Shown: positions 34,292-44,769 of the stretch, in pieces
Numbering within the stretch: the first letter of the stretch is position 1
Layout of the letters: every line of letters begins with the position of its first letter
Assembly: GCA_023078555.1 (NCBI GenBank)
Contig: CM041200.1
Span: forward strand, 5,646,861 to 5,710,860
Direction of reading: 5' to 3'
Length of the DNA: 64,000 bases
Source: Ulva prolifera
Taxonomy: Eukaryota > Chlorophyta > Ulvophyceae > Ulvales > Ulvaceae
Made by a program: the position numbers and the translations under genes
The notes under the pieces: generated by a model
The model's database searches: none
The model's input: the letters and a program-made list of their open reading frames with translations, nothing else
What the model was told of the DNA's origin: nothing

Positions 34292-34612
34292 AGGGATGGT
34301 GTGAAAGCATGCGGTTTTGTTACACCAATGGAACGCATACACTCTATGTTTTTCCAACCAGCAAACCCTGAACCGGACCAAGTGCATCACCCGCTCGTCA
34401 TTCATAAGCAGTTTGCTGGGAATAAAGTGTGCCCAGGTTGTGCTGTGCGGAGGTTGTGTAGGGCATACAGTACGATTGGCATGGACTCATCATACGAGAC
34501 ACTGTGACAGACGCTGCATGCCCAATCCCTCAGGGTCGAGGCGGCAGCAGTGGGTACTGGCGGCATACTTCGTTCACACTTCCCTCACTTACAACATAAG
34601 CGAATGTGTCTG
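34292..34612. other. Convergent intergenic spacer
   Basis: 321 bases between the stop codons of the peptidase (+) and eIF2B gamma (-), presumably both 3' UTRs. Nothing else seen. Confidence 0.5.
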
Positions 34613-36909
34613 TCAGTCCTTTGCTGTGCTGCTGGCCAGTTGTTCATCCCTGTGGTCCGCATTCTCGCGTACATGCTTCTCATGACCGACGGAGCAGTCT
34701 TTCAGCTGCGCTTTGCTCCCGATGACAGCCTTATGCCCAATGATGGAATTCTGAATGTGAGCATTGTCACCAATCACAACCTCGTCCATGATCAGCGAAT
34801 TCAAGATTTTCACGTTCGCCCCAATCCTGCAAACAAACGCCCTGCTGAAACGGCACCGTCGCGCGTACCGGCGTGCATCCATGCAACAGCGGTAATTCCC
34901 AACTGCATGGGGCACCTTGACACTGTGATAGCACGCACTTGCATGATGCCCCAACCACAGACCGTTTCACGGAGGTGCGGTCCCCTATGCTCGTGGCCTG
35001 AGCCACTAAGCAGCCCGCCCCAACAACCGCCTTGTTGCCCCGCTCCACAGTTGGATGCAACATCTCAGGTGCGCCGACGAAGTGTTGCCCTGCACACTGC
35101 TGCTTCACCTCAATCACCGCGGTCTGTGTGAATCTGTGAATCACGCCAGCATTGGAGACAGAGCCGGCACAACAGGACTATGCCAGGGCGGAGCCAAGCA
35201 GGGCTTGCAGCGCCACAGAAGCAGCTGCAGTGGTTGTCCCATGAGGCCAGCAGCACTGCAGTACATACTTCACCAGCAGCCGCACAATGCGGCATTGCTG
35301 CATGCAACTCACCCATGCAAACTTACAGCACGCTGTACAAAGATGGGCGAAATGTTCTCAGGATCGGCGCAGCAACGCACCTGCTTCACTGCTGGCCATC
35401 TCCCTGTTGACCTCTAGGAGGCTTGGTAGCGTGTTGACCCGCCGGCACAACTGATGCGGCGGTGCAACGTACGCGCTGCAAAATGTGTCACCAGAACGTG
35501 CGGCTGCTGCCCCAAAAGCACTGCCCCGGAATTGGGGGCACGCTTTCGCCAGGTGCTGCAGCTGAGCTTGGTACAGCTCACTGGTTGGGCTGTCCAGAAC
35601 GTTCATAGCCAGGGACACGCTGCTAGCTCGAGCATGGCCCGGGTTCGGTGCGGCCTCGCTCTTCTCCCATTGATCTCTCACCAGCTTTGGTAGGCAGTCC
35701 ACCTGCATATCGACCAGATCTGTGCTGGGCCGGCCAAGCTATACTTTGTTGCACATATGCATTCACAAGCTGACGATACTGTCCACGGTCGTGGCATGTG
35801 AATCGTGGACACGGGCAAGTGCGATTGAAAGTCTTTCACATGTCATTATTTTGAACACACACAAGCGGTGTCATGGAAAGACAGAATCACAGTCTGATCA
35901 GTGACTGCAATCGGCAAGGCCATTCAACAATGGGGGGGGAGAGGACACTCACCTTGATGCTGCTCATGTCGGAGGCCTGGATTTGTGAAATGAATTGACG
36001 GGACAAAATGTAGATGCTCGCATCCCGGTAATGGGTAGACAGCGTTACTGGGGAGCTTGACCTGACTGCAGCTTGCGGTATGACCACCCGGCGCAGATGC
36101 TCAGGATCATATGCGTAGCTTATTATACGTTGTGAGACTGGCTCCAGCGCCACGTAGTCGACCCCCTGCGGGCTGGAGCAGTTAAGGTGGGAAACGTTTG
36201 GCATCTTGCATATTTTGCCTGTATACATTGGTTGCGCAGACGGGGTGGTTTTGGGAACATGTATACAGTACAGTACTTCAATGTACTGCACTCCACACAC
36301 AGCACCATTGATAGCTATCACAAGCGACAATAGCGTACCTTGGGGATCTTGCCCGGCTTGGTTGTAGCTGCAGCAGAAGAGGTGCTTTCTGCCAGCACGG
36401 TTGTGGCGACTGCCCCCCGGGTGCGGTGTGTGAACAACACTGTGTCTAGTGGCACATCGGTGACAGTGTCTCCACTCATCACTACCACTATATCTCCTGA
36501 AAGCTTGTCCGCAACAGCCCGCACAGCATCTGCTGATCCGCTGTCTTTGGCCACTGAAACCACCGTTATCGACATGCCTTGCAGCTTCGCTTCTGCTTTC
36601 ACGTACTTCTGTATTTTCATTGTTTCACCCCAGGCAACCTGAATTTAAAGCACAGTGATGCAGACGTGGATTCCCTGATGACCTCACGAAAGCACCGTGA
36701 GTCATGAGCGTTCTAGTTGGTGTAATTTGGACGTCGTCGGAGCACACCACCAAGACAGACATGATCCCGGCATGCTTCAAGGCCATAAGAGAGTATAGAA
36801 GCACTGGTGAGTTGGCTACCGGTAGCAGACATTTGGGGTGATCGCTAGTACTCAGCGGGGTGAGCCTTGGGTCAATGCCGCCTGCTAGAACGATGGCTTG
36901 CTCGACCAT
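34613..36909 (-). CDS. EIF2B3: Translation initiation factor eIF2B subunit gamma
   Basis: Part of the catalytic gamma-epsilon arm of eIF2B, the nucleotide exchange factor for eIF2. Six exons join in phase on the minus strand: 36909-36748, 36638-36339, 36165-35953, 35702-35381, 35089-34939 and 34826-34613, giving 453 residues, close to the family length. The start is the ATG of MVEQAIVLAGGIDPRLTPL, followed by HPKCLLPVANSPVL (nucleotidyltransferase-like domain) and VVVMSGDTVTDVPLD. The C-terminal half has left-handed beta-helix hexapeptides: NKAVVGAGCLVAQATSIGD, VKRSVVGASCKIGANVKI and AVIGSKAQL. The N-terminal loop is degenerate compared with true pyrophosphorylases (no GxGTRL), as expected for gamma, and separates it from GDP-mannose pyrophosphorylase. 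The last exon ends with a charged tail and stop at 34613. Confidence 0.93.
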
Positions 36910-37513
36910 GCCGCCAGCTGTGGGGAAAACACACCGTCCTACAAATCAAAACAGTAGAGCACACGACTGAGATAAATTGAGCGTAGATGGCAATCGATGC
37001 GTGAGACGTAGCAGTAAAGAGATCTGTCTCCTGAGAACGAGCGGACGTGCTGCTGTTTCAAAACGAGATTTGAGTGAAGCTCTGGAAAGCTCACGTGATC
37101 AGAAATACTTCGGATGTGGTAGCAAAGCCCATGAGCCGTGAACGCATGTTCCGAGGTGCGCGACGCGACAAATGTGCACATGTGTGTGCGGCATACCTCA
37201 AGCTAGGCCATGCACATAAGACCGTCCGACTTTCTGCTGATGGCATGACGTGCGTCAGGACACTTCGTGTTGCGCCAATAGTGTAACGTGCATGGACTGC
37301 ATAGTTTTGGAAATGCTCAGGACCCCGAACGTGCCTTGAGATTGCCACAGAATCGCGTAAGGGCATGAGCAACCCGATAATAATTCTTTTGCAACTAATG
37401 CCTTCTATCTTGCCCCGCTGATCGCATGTGCCCAGCACCACGTCTTTCGCACCCCACCCGTGCGTTGCCCGCCAGCGTCGCGAAGGCATAGTAAGCCGAT
37501 ACGCCTCAAAATC
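36910..37513. other. Divergent intergenic region
   Basis: 604 bases between the starts of eIF2B gamma (-) and the MYND gene (+). It must contain both promoters. No element identified; a CCCCACAG just upstream of the eIF2B gamma ATG could be an acceptor for a 5' UTR intron. Confidence 0.4.
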
Positions 37514-40249
37514 ATGGAGCAGGCCTCAGCGGGCAAGGGAGAACCGGGCGTGAAGCTTTTGACTGAAAGCAAAGAGATCCTGACAAAGCTTGCGCCTGTT
37601 CTGCGTCAAGGTTCGCGCTGTTGCCTGCGTAGGCGTTCACGTTTTGTGCGGATCAACGTGCGCGTGCGCTGAGCAACATCGACGGGGTGCAGGCAACACA
37701 GATGATGAAGATGGCGACGAAGGTACAGAGTATCGTGCAGCATTGAAATCTTTGATAGAGACGCTTGTGAAGACGGCAGGGTGGGTAAGTTTGCAAGGCA
37801 CATTCCAAGCTGTCAGCGAAGGCATCAAGAAGACTTCGGCCCATCAGCACATTCAAGATCGTGTTAAATGGTCAACCTTCAAGCATGCCACCGGAGGTGT
37901 GTCCCTCTACGGTAGCTTTGCCACGAGCACTCAAGCAAGAGACTGGACACAGGACATGTGATCGATAAACTGCTGCAACATGTGCCATAGACCTCCCCAG
38001 TGTAACATATGCAGGTTGGGACTTACACTTCTTCCGAAAGCCTCCATCCCCAATCGTGCTCCTGCAACAAGTAGCGTATGCAGCCGCAGCTGTGGCAGAC
38101 CATGGCAAGAATGCCGACGCACCCCGCCTCGAGGTTTCAGTTGACCTCCTTGAGGAGGCCTTCCAGTACATCGCCGACCGAAAGCAGATCAGCACCTACC
38201 AGTGCGTGGAATCTGAATTTGGCATTCCCATCAAAGGCCTCCAGTTCTCCATCATGCGCCTGCTGTGTTTGCTGTATCGCCAGGTGCGCCACATGTTCGT
38301 ATGTCTTCGTGTATAGCGAGACTAGAAGCTGCTTTTGCGATAAACGTCTTGATCGTGTCAGCTCGTGACAGGAGGAGACTCTGCCGCTGTATCGTTTCCC
38401 TTGTGCTGCAGCTCTTATTTGCTGACCGGTACAAGAATATGACATACATCTTTCGGCATGCGGAGGCCGCAGGAATCATGATCATGCTTGCCAATGAGCA
38501 GTATGCCGGCCATGCTGAGCATGCATGGAATACTATACAGAAGATGACACTAGGAGTGATGTTCATCACCCAGCACGTGCGCCTCCCATCCCCGACAAAT
38601 TTCCCAGTGTCTGTATAATTCAAACTGTAATGTACACTGCTGCTGCCTGCGCTTGTGTGTATGCCTGCTCCTGACCAGCCTATGCATATCCGAGGTTTCT
38701 ACAGTCACCTTGGGAGGTCTGATGGGGTCCTCATCAACAGCCTTCACATCCATCGGCGATGTCAACGACATGGCAGATCATGTGACGCAAGCTGGCTGAT
38801 GTTCATGATTGCCTCCAGGAGTGCGTGTGCACGTTGCAAAGCCTTGAAGTTACGACCGCATGTGCTGTGTGTAGGTGCTTGAGCACGCATTCCAGAGCGC
38901 AAAGCATGCAGCATCGGCTTCGGCTCACTTGGGCCACGACTTTGCGTTTGTACCGGCAGCTTATGACCTCGCATTCCTGATCACCGTGGGGCTGCCCGGG
39001 AGCTCTTTCGAGCTTGCAGAAGCAAAGCGCCTCATGCAAGAGATTCATGAAGGCGAGAAGCGCCTCGAGAAAAGCAGCCTGAAGGATGCCGTGCTGTTTC
39101 ATTGCCCCACAAAGCAGTACCTGGTTGTCCTGAAGAAGGAGTGGGAGAAGGAAGAAAAGGCTCGGAAGGCCGTAGAGAAGAAAAAGGGCAAGAAGAACAA
39201 GACGAAGGCGGACTACCTGGAAGAGGAGCGCCTCCAGGACATCAAGCCCGGGCATGTACCTGTCACAGATTGGAGAGTCTTTGACCAGCGCTTCTATTCG
39301 TATTACACATGGCTCGAGCCTCCCCTGCAACCAGAGCCACAAAAGTGTGAGAATTGCAAGAATCAGTGCCTCAAAGTCCACAGGTGCCTGTCGCCCGTGA
39401 CATATCAGCGCTGGTTTTGCACAGCTCCGGAAACAGCTCGGCATCATGCGCTGTCCAGCGCTGCCGCTTGTGGTAGCATCCTGCAAGACAACGCGTGGTG
39501 GGACATGGTCTGATCTGATTTACAGGTGTGATACATGCAAGCTCAAGGCCTACTGCAGCTCCATGTGTGCTGCGGCGCATATGTTTGATCATGAGTGCGA
39601 TGCTGCACCCAAGCCATGGCTCAGCCCACCTGTGGGGCCAAAGGCAGCACCGCCAGCAGAGCTTGGAGAAGAAGGCCTATTTGGCTTCATCCCATGGAAT
39701 CTGGTCAGATATGGATTTCTATGCGCCCTTTCTTACATCGCATATCACACCTTGGAGGCTTTTCTCAATTTCAAGTGCGCCTCGAGGGCCGATGTCTGCT
39801 GGTCATGTGATACACATGCTTGTATGAACGTTCCCAGGGCGCACATTTACCCAGAGCCGGGGTGAGCTGGTGTTCGAAACATGCAATCTACGGCATAGCA
39901 AAACTGGCGATCGGCGTGAACTCTGATGTGGGTCAAGCAAGTGTCTGCAGCAACTGTGCTTTGCATGGGTAGCGGATCCAGGTCTCCGTACCCTGATGAG
40001 CTCCATGTGTGCAGAGAAGATCGCAAGGTTGGAGTCTGGGAAGCTTTGACAATGCTGTTCGAAATGCTTTGGCAATTTTTCCATCAGCGAGTCGAACGAT
40101 TGCTGGGAAGCACTGGGTCTCCGCCACTACCATCTGACGCAGCCGGGCCTGAGCAACTCACGGATGCAACTTCCACCACCATAGCAGAGGATGTGATAGA
40201 GTCCCTGGAGAACGGTGTTCCATCTCTTAGTGGTCATCAAGAGCTATGA
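37514..40249 (+). CDS. MYND zinc-finger protein of unknown function
   Basis: Eight exons are inferred: 37514-37610, 37693-37784, 38041-38283, 38412-~38577, ~38695-38781, 38875-39383, 39526-39774 and 39982-40249. All junctions except the one between exons 4 and 5 are phase-consistent. The 39383/39526 splice assembles a full MYND finger: CENCKNQCLKVHR then CDTCKLKAYCSSMC and HMFDHEC, eight metal ligands in the right spacing. Before it lies a helical, charged region with a lysine-rich stretch (EKKKGKKNKTKADYLEEERL). After it comes a hydrophobic stretch (FGFIPWNLVRYGFLCALSYI) that could be a membrane helix, then VWEALTMLFEMLWQFFHQ and a Ser/Thr-rich acidic tail. MYND domains bind proline-rich partners. 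I do not recognise the full architecture; the upstream block GLMGSSSTAFTSIGDVNDMA is distinctive and could be used for searches. Confidence 0.75.
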
Positions 40250-40513
40250 TGATCTGATTGCCAGCAACAGATGCTAACAAAAATTCAGTAAGATGGATGC
40301 ATCAGGATGACCATTTTAGAGGATAGATACTTCAGCCAAACTTTGCCCTGCTGAAGTTTATGACAAAGCGGCTGCATTTGGCATAGGTTGGACGGTGTCC
40401 GCCTCCCTTTGTACAATATGAATATCACAGTGGTCAGAGCATATGGGACGTGCAGCTGCCCACCGCCACTGGCGCAGTTGTTGTCAAGCAAGATTGCACT
40501 ATGAGAGCCTGGA

Positions 40514-41140
40514 TCATGATAACAAATACACTCGCTGCCCTATGTCTTGCACGATCCACTCAAAGCCTTCTTGACATCCAGTGCCAGCACGTGCACTGCA
40601 TGCAATGATTTTGCAGTTCCGGTTACCTATCAGGTCAATTCTGATGACCTTGCTAATTTCGTCTATAGTAAGGGCGCCGTCAACGTCTTGCTTATTCGCA
40701 AACACGAGGAGTGTGGCTCCAGCAAGCCGTTCTTCCATCAACAAATTGTGAAGTTCCTTTGCACACTCTTTCAGTCGTCGGCGATCGGAGCTGTCCACAA
40801 CCCACACCAGGCCATCAGTCTGCTCGAAATAATTCTTCCAGTATGACCTCAGAGTTTTCTGGCCCCCAACATCCCATATATTCAGCAGATACTCCCCGTA
40901 CGGCATGCTCTTGATGTTGAAACCAAGCGTTGGAGAGACTTCGCTGACGTCTTCATCGTTGATCCGTTTCACAATTGTTGTTTTCCCCGCGTTATCTAGC
41001 CCTCTACACTCAGTAGCTACATATATCAAGTTGATTCCCTCCTGCACACAGTCTAGCAAACATGGAGGAACATACACCATCAAGATGCGCATCTCTTTTT
41101 CCTTGCGCCTGGTCTTCCGGATGATTTTCAGAAGAACCAT
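40514..41140 (-). CDS. ARL2: ADP-ribosylation factor-like GTPase ARL2
   Basis: Small GTPase that works with tubulin cofactors in microtubule assembly. Two exons, 41140-41076 and 41003-40514, are joined through a GTATGT donor and TGTAG acceptor, giving 184 residues, identical in length to human ARL2. The start MVLLKIIRKTRRKEKEMRIL aligns residue for residue with the ARL2 N-terminus, then GLDNAGKTT (P-loop), SPTLGFNIK (switch I), WDVGGQKTLRSYW (switch II), NKQDVDGA and CSARAG (base binding). Position 2 is Val rather than Gly, so N-myristoylation is impossible; ARL2 is generally not myristoylated. The frame open upstream of 41140 is treated as 5' sequence. ARL3 is less likely given the ERLAGATLLVFANKQD block. 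Confidence 0.95.
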   Translation of the reverse strand: MVLLKIIRKTRRKEKEMRILMVYVPPCLLDCVQEGINLIYVATECRGLDNAGKTTIVKRINDEDVSEVSPTLGFNIKSMPYGEYLLNIWDVGGQKTLRSYWKNYFEQTDGLVWVVDSSDRRRLKECAKELHNLLMEERLAGATLLVFANKQDVDGALTIDEISKVIRIDLIGNRNCKIIACSARAGTGCQEGFEWIVQDIGQRVYLLS

Positions 41141-41819
41141 ACTGATGCTGTCTGGGAGGAAACGGGATGACAAGACAGCAACAACCACGGACGAAGTACA
41201 CCTTCTCTCAGTTGGAACTTCCCATGCTGCAGGACTTTCTATGAGTGCGATCAATCAACTGTCGTCCCAGGTACATTCGCTAGAACCTTGAGCACACTTG
41301 CGTAGGCATTTAGGCTGACTCGACATTCGTGTTTGTGAAATGTACAGCGCGCTCGCCACGAGAACATCGATTCAGTCTGGAAAACACTGCACGGGACAGG
41401 ATGATAGACTGGACTTCCTTCATGCAGGCGCTCATACAGGAGAACTTGGAAGGTAAGTGGTGGGATTCCACATCATGTCGCCCTGTTGCGGGCGTCTCGT
41501 ACCGCAGCTACCAAGGTGCGTTGTGACTCCCTCACGTCGATGTAAAGCGGTAGCAGCGTGGCTACAAGGGATCGCACACACGTGCCAGCCTCTGGCATCA
41601 ATAATAAGTCGCGCGGAAGGAGTGACTGAAGTGGATGCAGCATACATCTCTCAGAACATGATCACCATCGACCGGATCAATTGCGTACTTCCCCCGCATG
41701 TGTATTCCTCAGCTGCCTCGATTTCCAACGGGCACCAAGGCTCCAGTGGCAGTCGGTTGTCGCATGCTGCCTGTGGCCTGTTCTGATGCTCAATCATTCA
41801 TGTGCAACAAGCTTCTCAG
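41141..41819. other. Divergent spacer with a possible small exon
   Basis: Between ARL2 (-) and the PPR gene (+). A reading from ATG 41402 (MIDWTSFMQALIQENLEG) runs into a strong AAG|GTAAGT donor at 41453, so it may be a 5' exon of the PPR gene or of another transcript. I could not connect it in phase. Confidence 0.35.
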
Positions 41820-44527
41820 TCTTCTGTGAGGTCAGGTATCCTGCGAAGCATCTGTTTCGTCCTGCTCGCGCTGGTAGCAGCACCGTTCATTCTGCCATCG
41901 CACCGCTCAAACTTGGAGCGTGCGCCTCGCAAGCTGAAGCAACGTTGTCATTCAGTAGACAGGTACTGTCTGCTTGTGATTTTTCTAGGGTACTTCCCTG
42001 TGAGGTCCGAGATACCTGGGCCTTCGCTGCGCGCTGCTACAACACGTTCACTCTGCGGTCGATTTGCAGACACCGCTAGGCCCCCACACAGGCTCAGTGC
42101 AAGTGGATGGATCGATAACTCTGCCCTTACCCACGTGGCTCCAGGAAGCTGCAAGCCCGCAAATACCGTTCAAGCCTCCCACGTCAAATCGCGACAGCTC
42201 GACGGCAGCACATCGCCACAGAAACTACAGCAACAAGGACTTGGATAAACTGATATGCAGCATATCGCACGATCCAGTCGTATCTGATCGCTTGCTGGTG
42301 CTTCACCGCTGGCTACTAGATATCGACCATGCATTTGACTCCAGACTCTGCACCACTCTGATATCGTCATTCATGCGGCTGGGTCAGCCAGCAGCAGCCC
42401 TGAACATCTTCTTCTGGATGATCGAAGAGGCTAAGAAAGGTCGTAAAGAGCTCACTCCGACGGTGTATACTTACACAGCAGCTATTCAAGCAGCCACAGC
42501 AGCCCGCACGTTCACCCAAGCCTCGATGATCTGGAAGCATGCGCAAAGTGCAAGAATTCGGGGGGATGAGCAGCTGACATGCACCTACATGGCAGCTTTG
42601 TTTCAAGCCAGCTACTACAGCCAGGCCCTTCAGCTGTTTGATAGCTTGCACAACCGCCAGTCCGCACCGCCTGCACAAGCGTATGTGCTGGCGATACGCG
42701 CCCATACCAAGATGGGTAACGCTCGTGCGGCCCTAGATCTGTGGGACGAGATGCAAGAGAGGCTGAAGCGAGATATCACAGGTGGGCTCAACCATGCAGC
42801 CTTAGCCACAGCTGTCATGCTCGCACGAATGGCGTGCCATCTCCAATCTCTTAGGCTGACACCAGTCAGATGCCCCTCATTGTGCAGGCCATGGATACTC
42901 TGCTGCAATCTCAGCCTGTGCCCATGCAAGAGAGTCCGAAATGGCCCACAAAATCTTCATCAAGATGACACGCAGCGGTATTCAGCCCGACTGCGTGTCG
43001 TGCACATCCCTGATGCATGCATATGCCAGCACGGGGGCATGGCGTGCTGCAGAGACGCTGCTAGAAAAGATGAAACAGTCTGGCGTACAGCCACGGGCGC
43101 AGACGTACACCGGGCTGATGGGGGCGTATGGAGCCTCGGGCGAGCTCGGGCGTGCGCTTGCGCTGTGGCGTGCGATGCGCTCGCCTGAGTGGCGTGGCCC
43201 GGCCGCAGACGCACACGTGCTAGCAGTGCTTGTGAAGGCTGTGGGTCGTGGGGATGCGTCCCGGGGGGCGTCTGCAGAGATTGCAGAGGCCATATTCTCA
43301 GAGGCGACTGCGGACATGCCCGCTGCCATCCAGGCCTCCGCGTCGCTGCCTCGGGCGGCCGTGTCTGGTCCCGCAGAGGCTTTGATGGCAAAGACATGGA
43401 GTCAGTGGACGGAGGAGGGGTTCCATGCAGTTGAGGCTTTCCTTGGCATCACACTGGACGCGGAACCAGTAGTGAAAGGAGCCATGCAAGGTGCAGAGGA
43501 GATTTCTGTCAGCAACGGTGCTGTCTTGAGTGATGTTAAAGGACAGCCTGGTGCAAAGTGGGCGTGGAGTAGCGCACAGAGCCATGCAGAGAGAGCGTCC
43601 ACACCTGCTGCTGACTGTGCATCTGCCCACGCCGCAGTGGTAGCAGAGGCACAGCAGGCGCGGACAGGCGGCGGAAGCACAGGGCCGCAGTTAGACCCAA
43701 TAGTGAGCGTGGCGGGCGCTGCCGCAGCTGCAGCCAGGGACTCTGCCAGAGCAGCAGAGCAGGCCTGTGAGGAGAGGATAGATGCGGAGGCGGCTGAACA
43801 GGAGGTGAGAGACCTGACGGGGCGGGGGCTGCCAACGGGGCGCCGGCAGGAGAGCTTCAGCGATGTGAACGATGCGGTGTGTGTGGCGCTGATGATGACG
43901 TACTCTCGGGCGGGGCGCTGGCGCGAGTGCACAGCGGTGATCGGGCGCTCCCAGGAGTTGGGCATCGCTCCAACATCCCAGATGTTCAATGTGGCCATGT
44001 ACGCTGCAGCTTGTGCAAAGCAGCCCCACGTTGCCGAGGCGCTGTTTGACTCGATCTCTGGGGAGTCTTGGCGGGTGAGCTGGGAGACGCTGGTATTTGC
44101 GTACAGCCGATGTGGCATGCATGCTGAGGCTGAGGCGGCAATCGCGCATATGCAAGCCAGCAACATACCGCTGCGCGATTACGTTGCTGTTGCGCTAATT
44201 CAGGCATACAGTGAGGCGGGGCAATGGCGGGTTGCACTTCGTGTCCAGCGGCGGCTACGGTCACTTGGTATCAAACCCACTGTGCATGTGCTGAATGCAC
44301 TGTTGACAGTGTGCGTCCGATATCATGTGTATGATCGTGGGGTGAAGCTCTTGCGAGAGTTCCGGATTCGCGACTCGCCGAACAGGACTAAGGTAACGGA
44401 ACTGCTCGCTCGCGCTGTCTGCCAGGAGGAGGTGAGCACGATAGAGACACAGCAGGTGCTTGCGACTGCATTGTCTGGTCTCGCAGCAGCTGTTGGCGGG
44501 GCACTCATTCGCAGTGGCCTGTTTTAG
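41820..44527 (+). CDS. Pentatricopeptide repeat (PPR) protein, probably organellar
   Basis: PPR proteins bind organellar RNA base by base and control editing, splicing or stability. Confident exons are 42070-42781 and 42888-44527, joined in phase so that GHGYSAAISACAHARESEMA becomes a normal repeat. An upstream exon ending at 41962 (GSSTVHSAIAPLKLGACASQ, transit-peptide-like) joins in phase 0 to 42070; its left border and the start codon are uncertain. At least ten 35-residue helical repeats are visible, for example YTYTAAIQAATAARTFTQAS, CTSLMHAYASTGAWRAAETL, YTGLMGAYGASGELGRALAL, CVALMMTYSRAGRWRECTAV and ALIQAYSEAGQWRVALRV. An Ala/Glu-rich segment of about 180 residues (43300-43860) interrupts the array. 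No DYW or SMR domain follows the last repeats. Convergent with the EXS gene. Confidence 0.88.
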
Positions 44528-44769
44528 GCAATGGATGATATAGCTTTGCGTGGTGTATGCTAGGGATGCGTGTCAGTGTCTGCCGCAGGCATGTAGGTAC
44601 TGGTGCATTAAAGAATTTCTGTACCAGGGAGAACGAATTGTTGAATTCTACGGTATTGCTGATTGTGACAAGTCCGTCGATTGTGTTGTCGATATGTTGC
44701 GGATGGACTGCATTTAGCGAGTGTAAGGACAATGCAACCTGGAACTGCTTGAATGGCTGGTTTCTGCAC
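44528..44769. other. Convergent spacer
   Basis: 242 bases between the PPR stop (+) and EXS stop (-); presumably overlapping 3' UTRs, nothing else recognised. Confidence 0.5.

Noticed and set aside
36625-36909. GDP-mannose or ADP-glucose pyrophosphorylase
   Set aside because: The nucleotide-binding loop lacks GxGTRL and the C-terminal hexapeptide layout and total length fit eIF2B gamma.
42941-44527. Second PPR block as a separate gene
   Set aside because: A phase-1 intron (42782-42887) joins it to the upstream exon and completes a repeat exactly.
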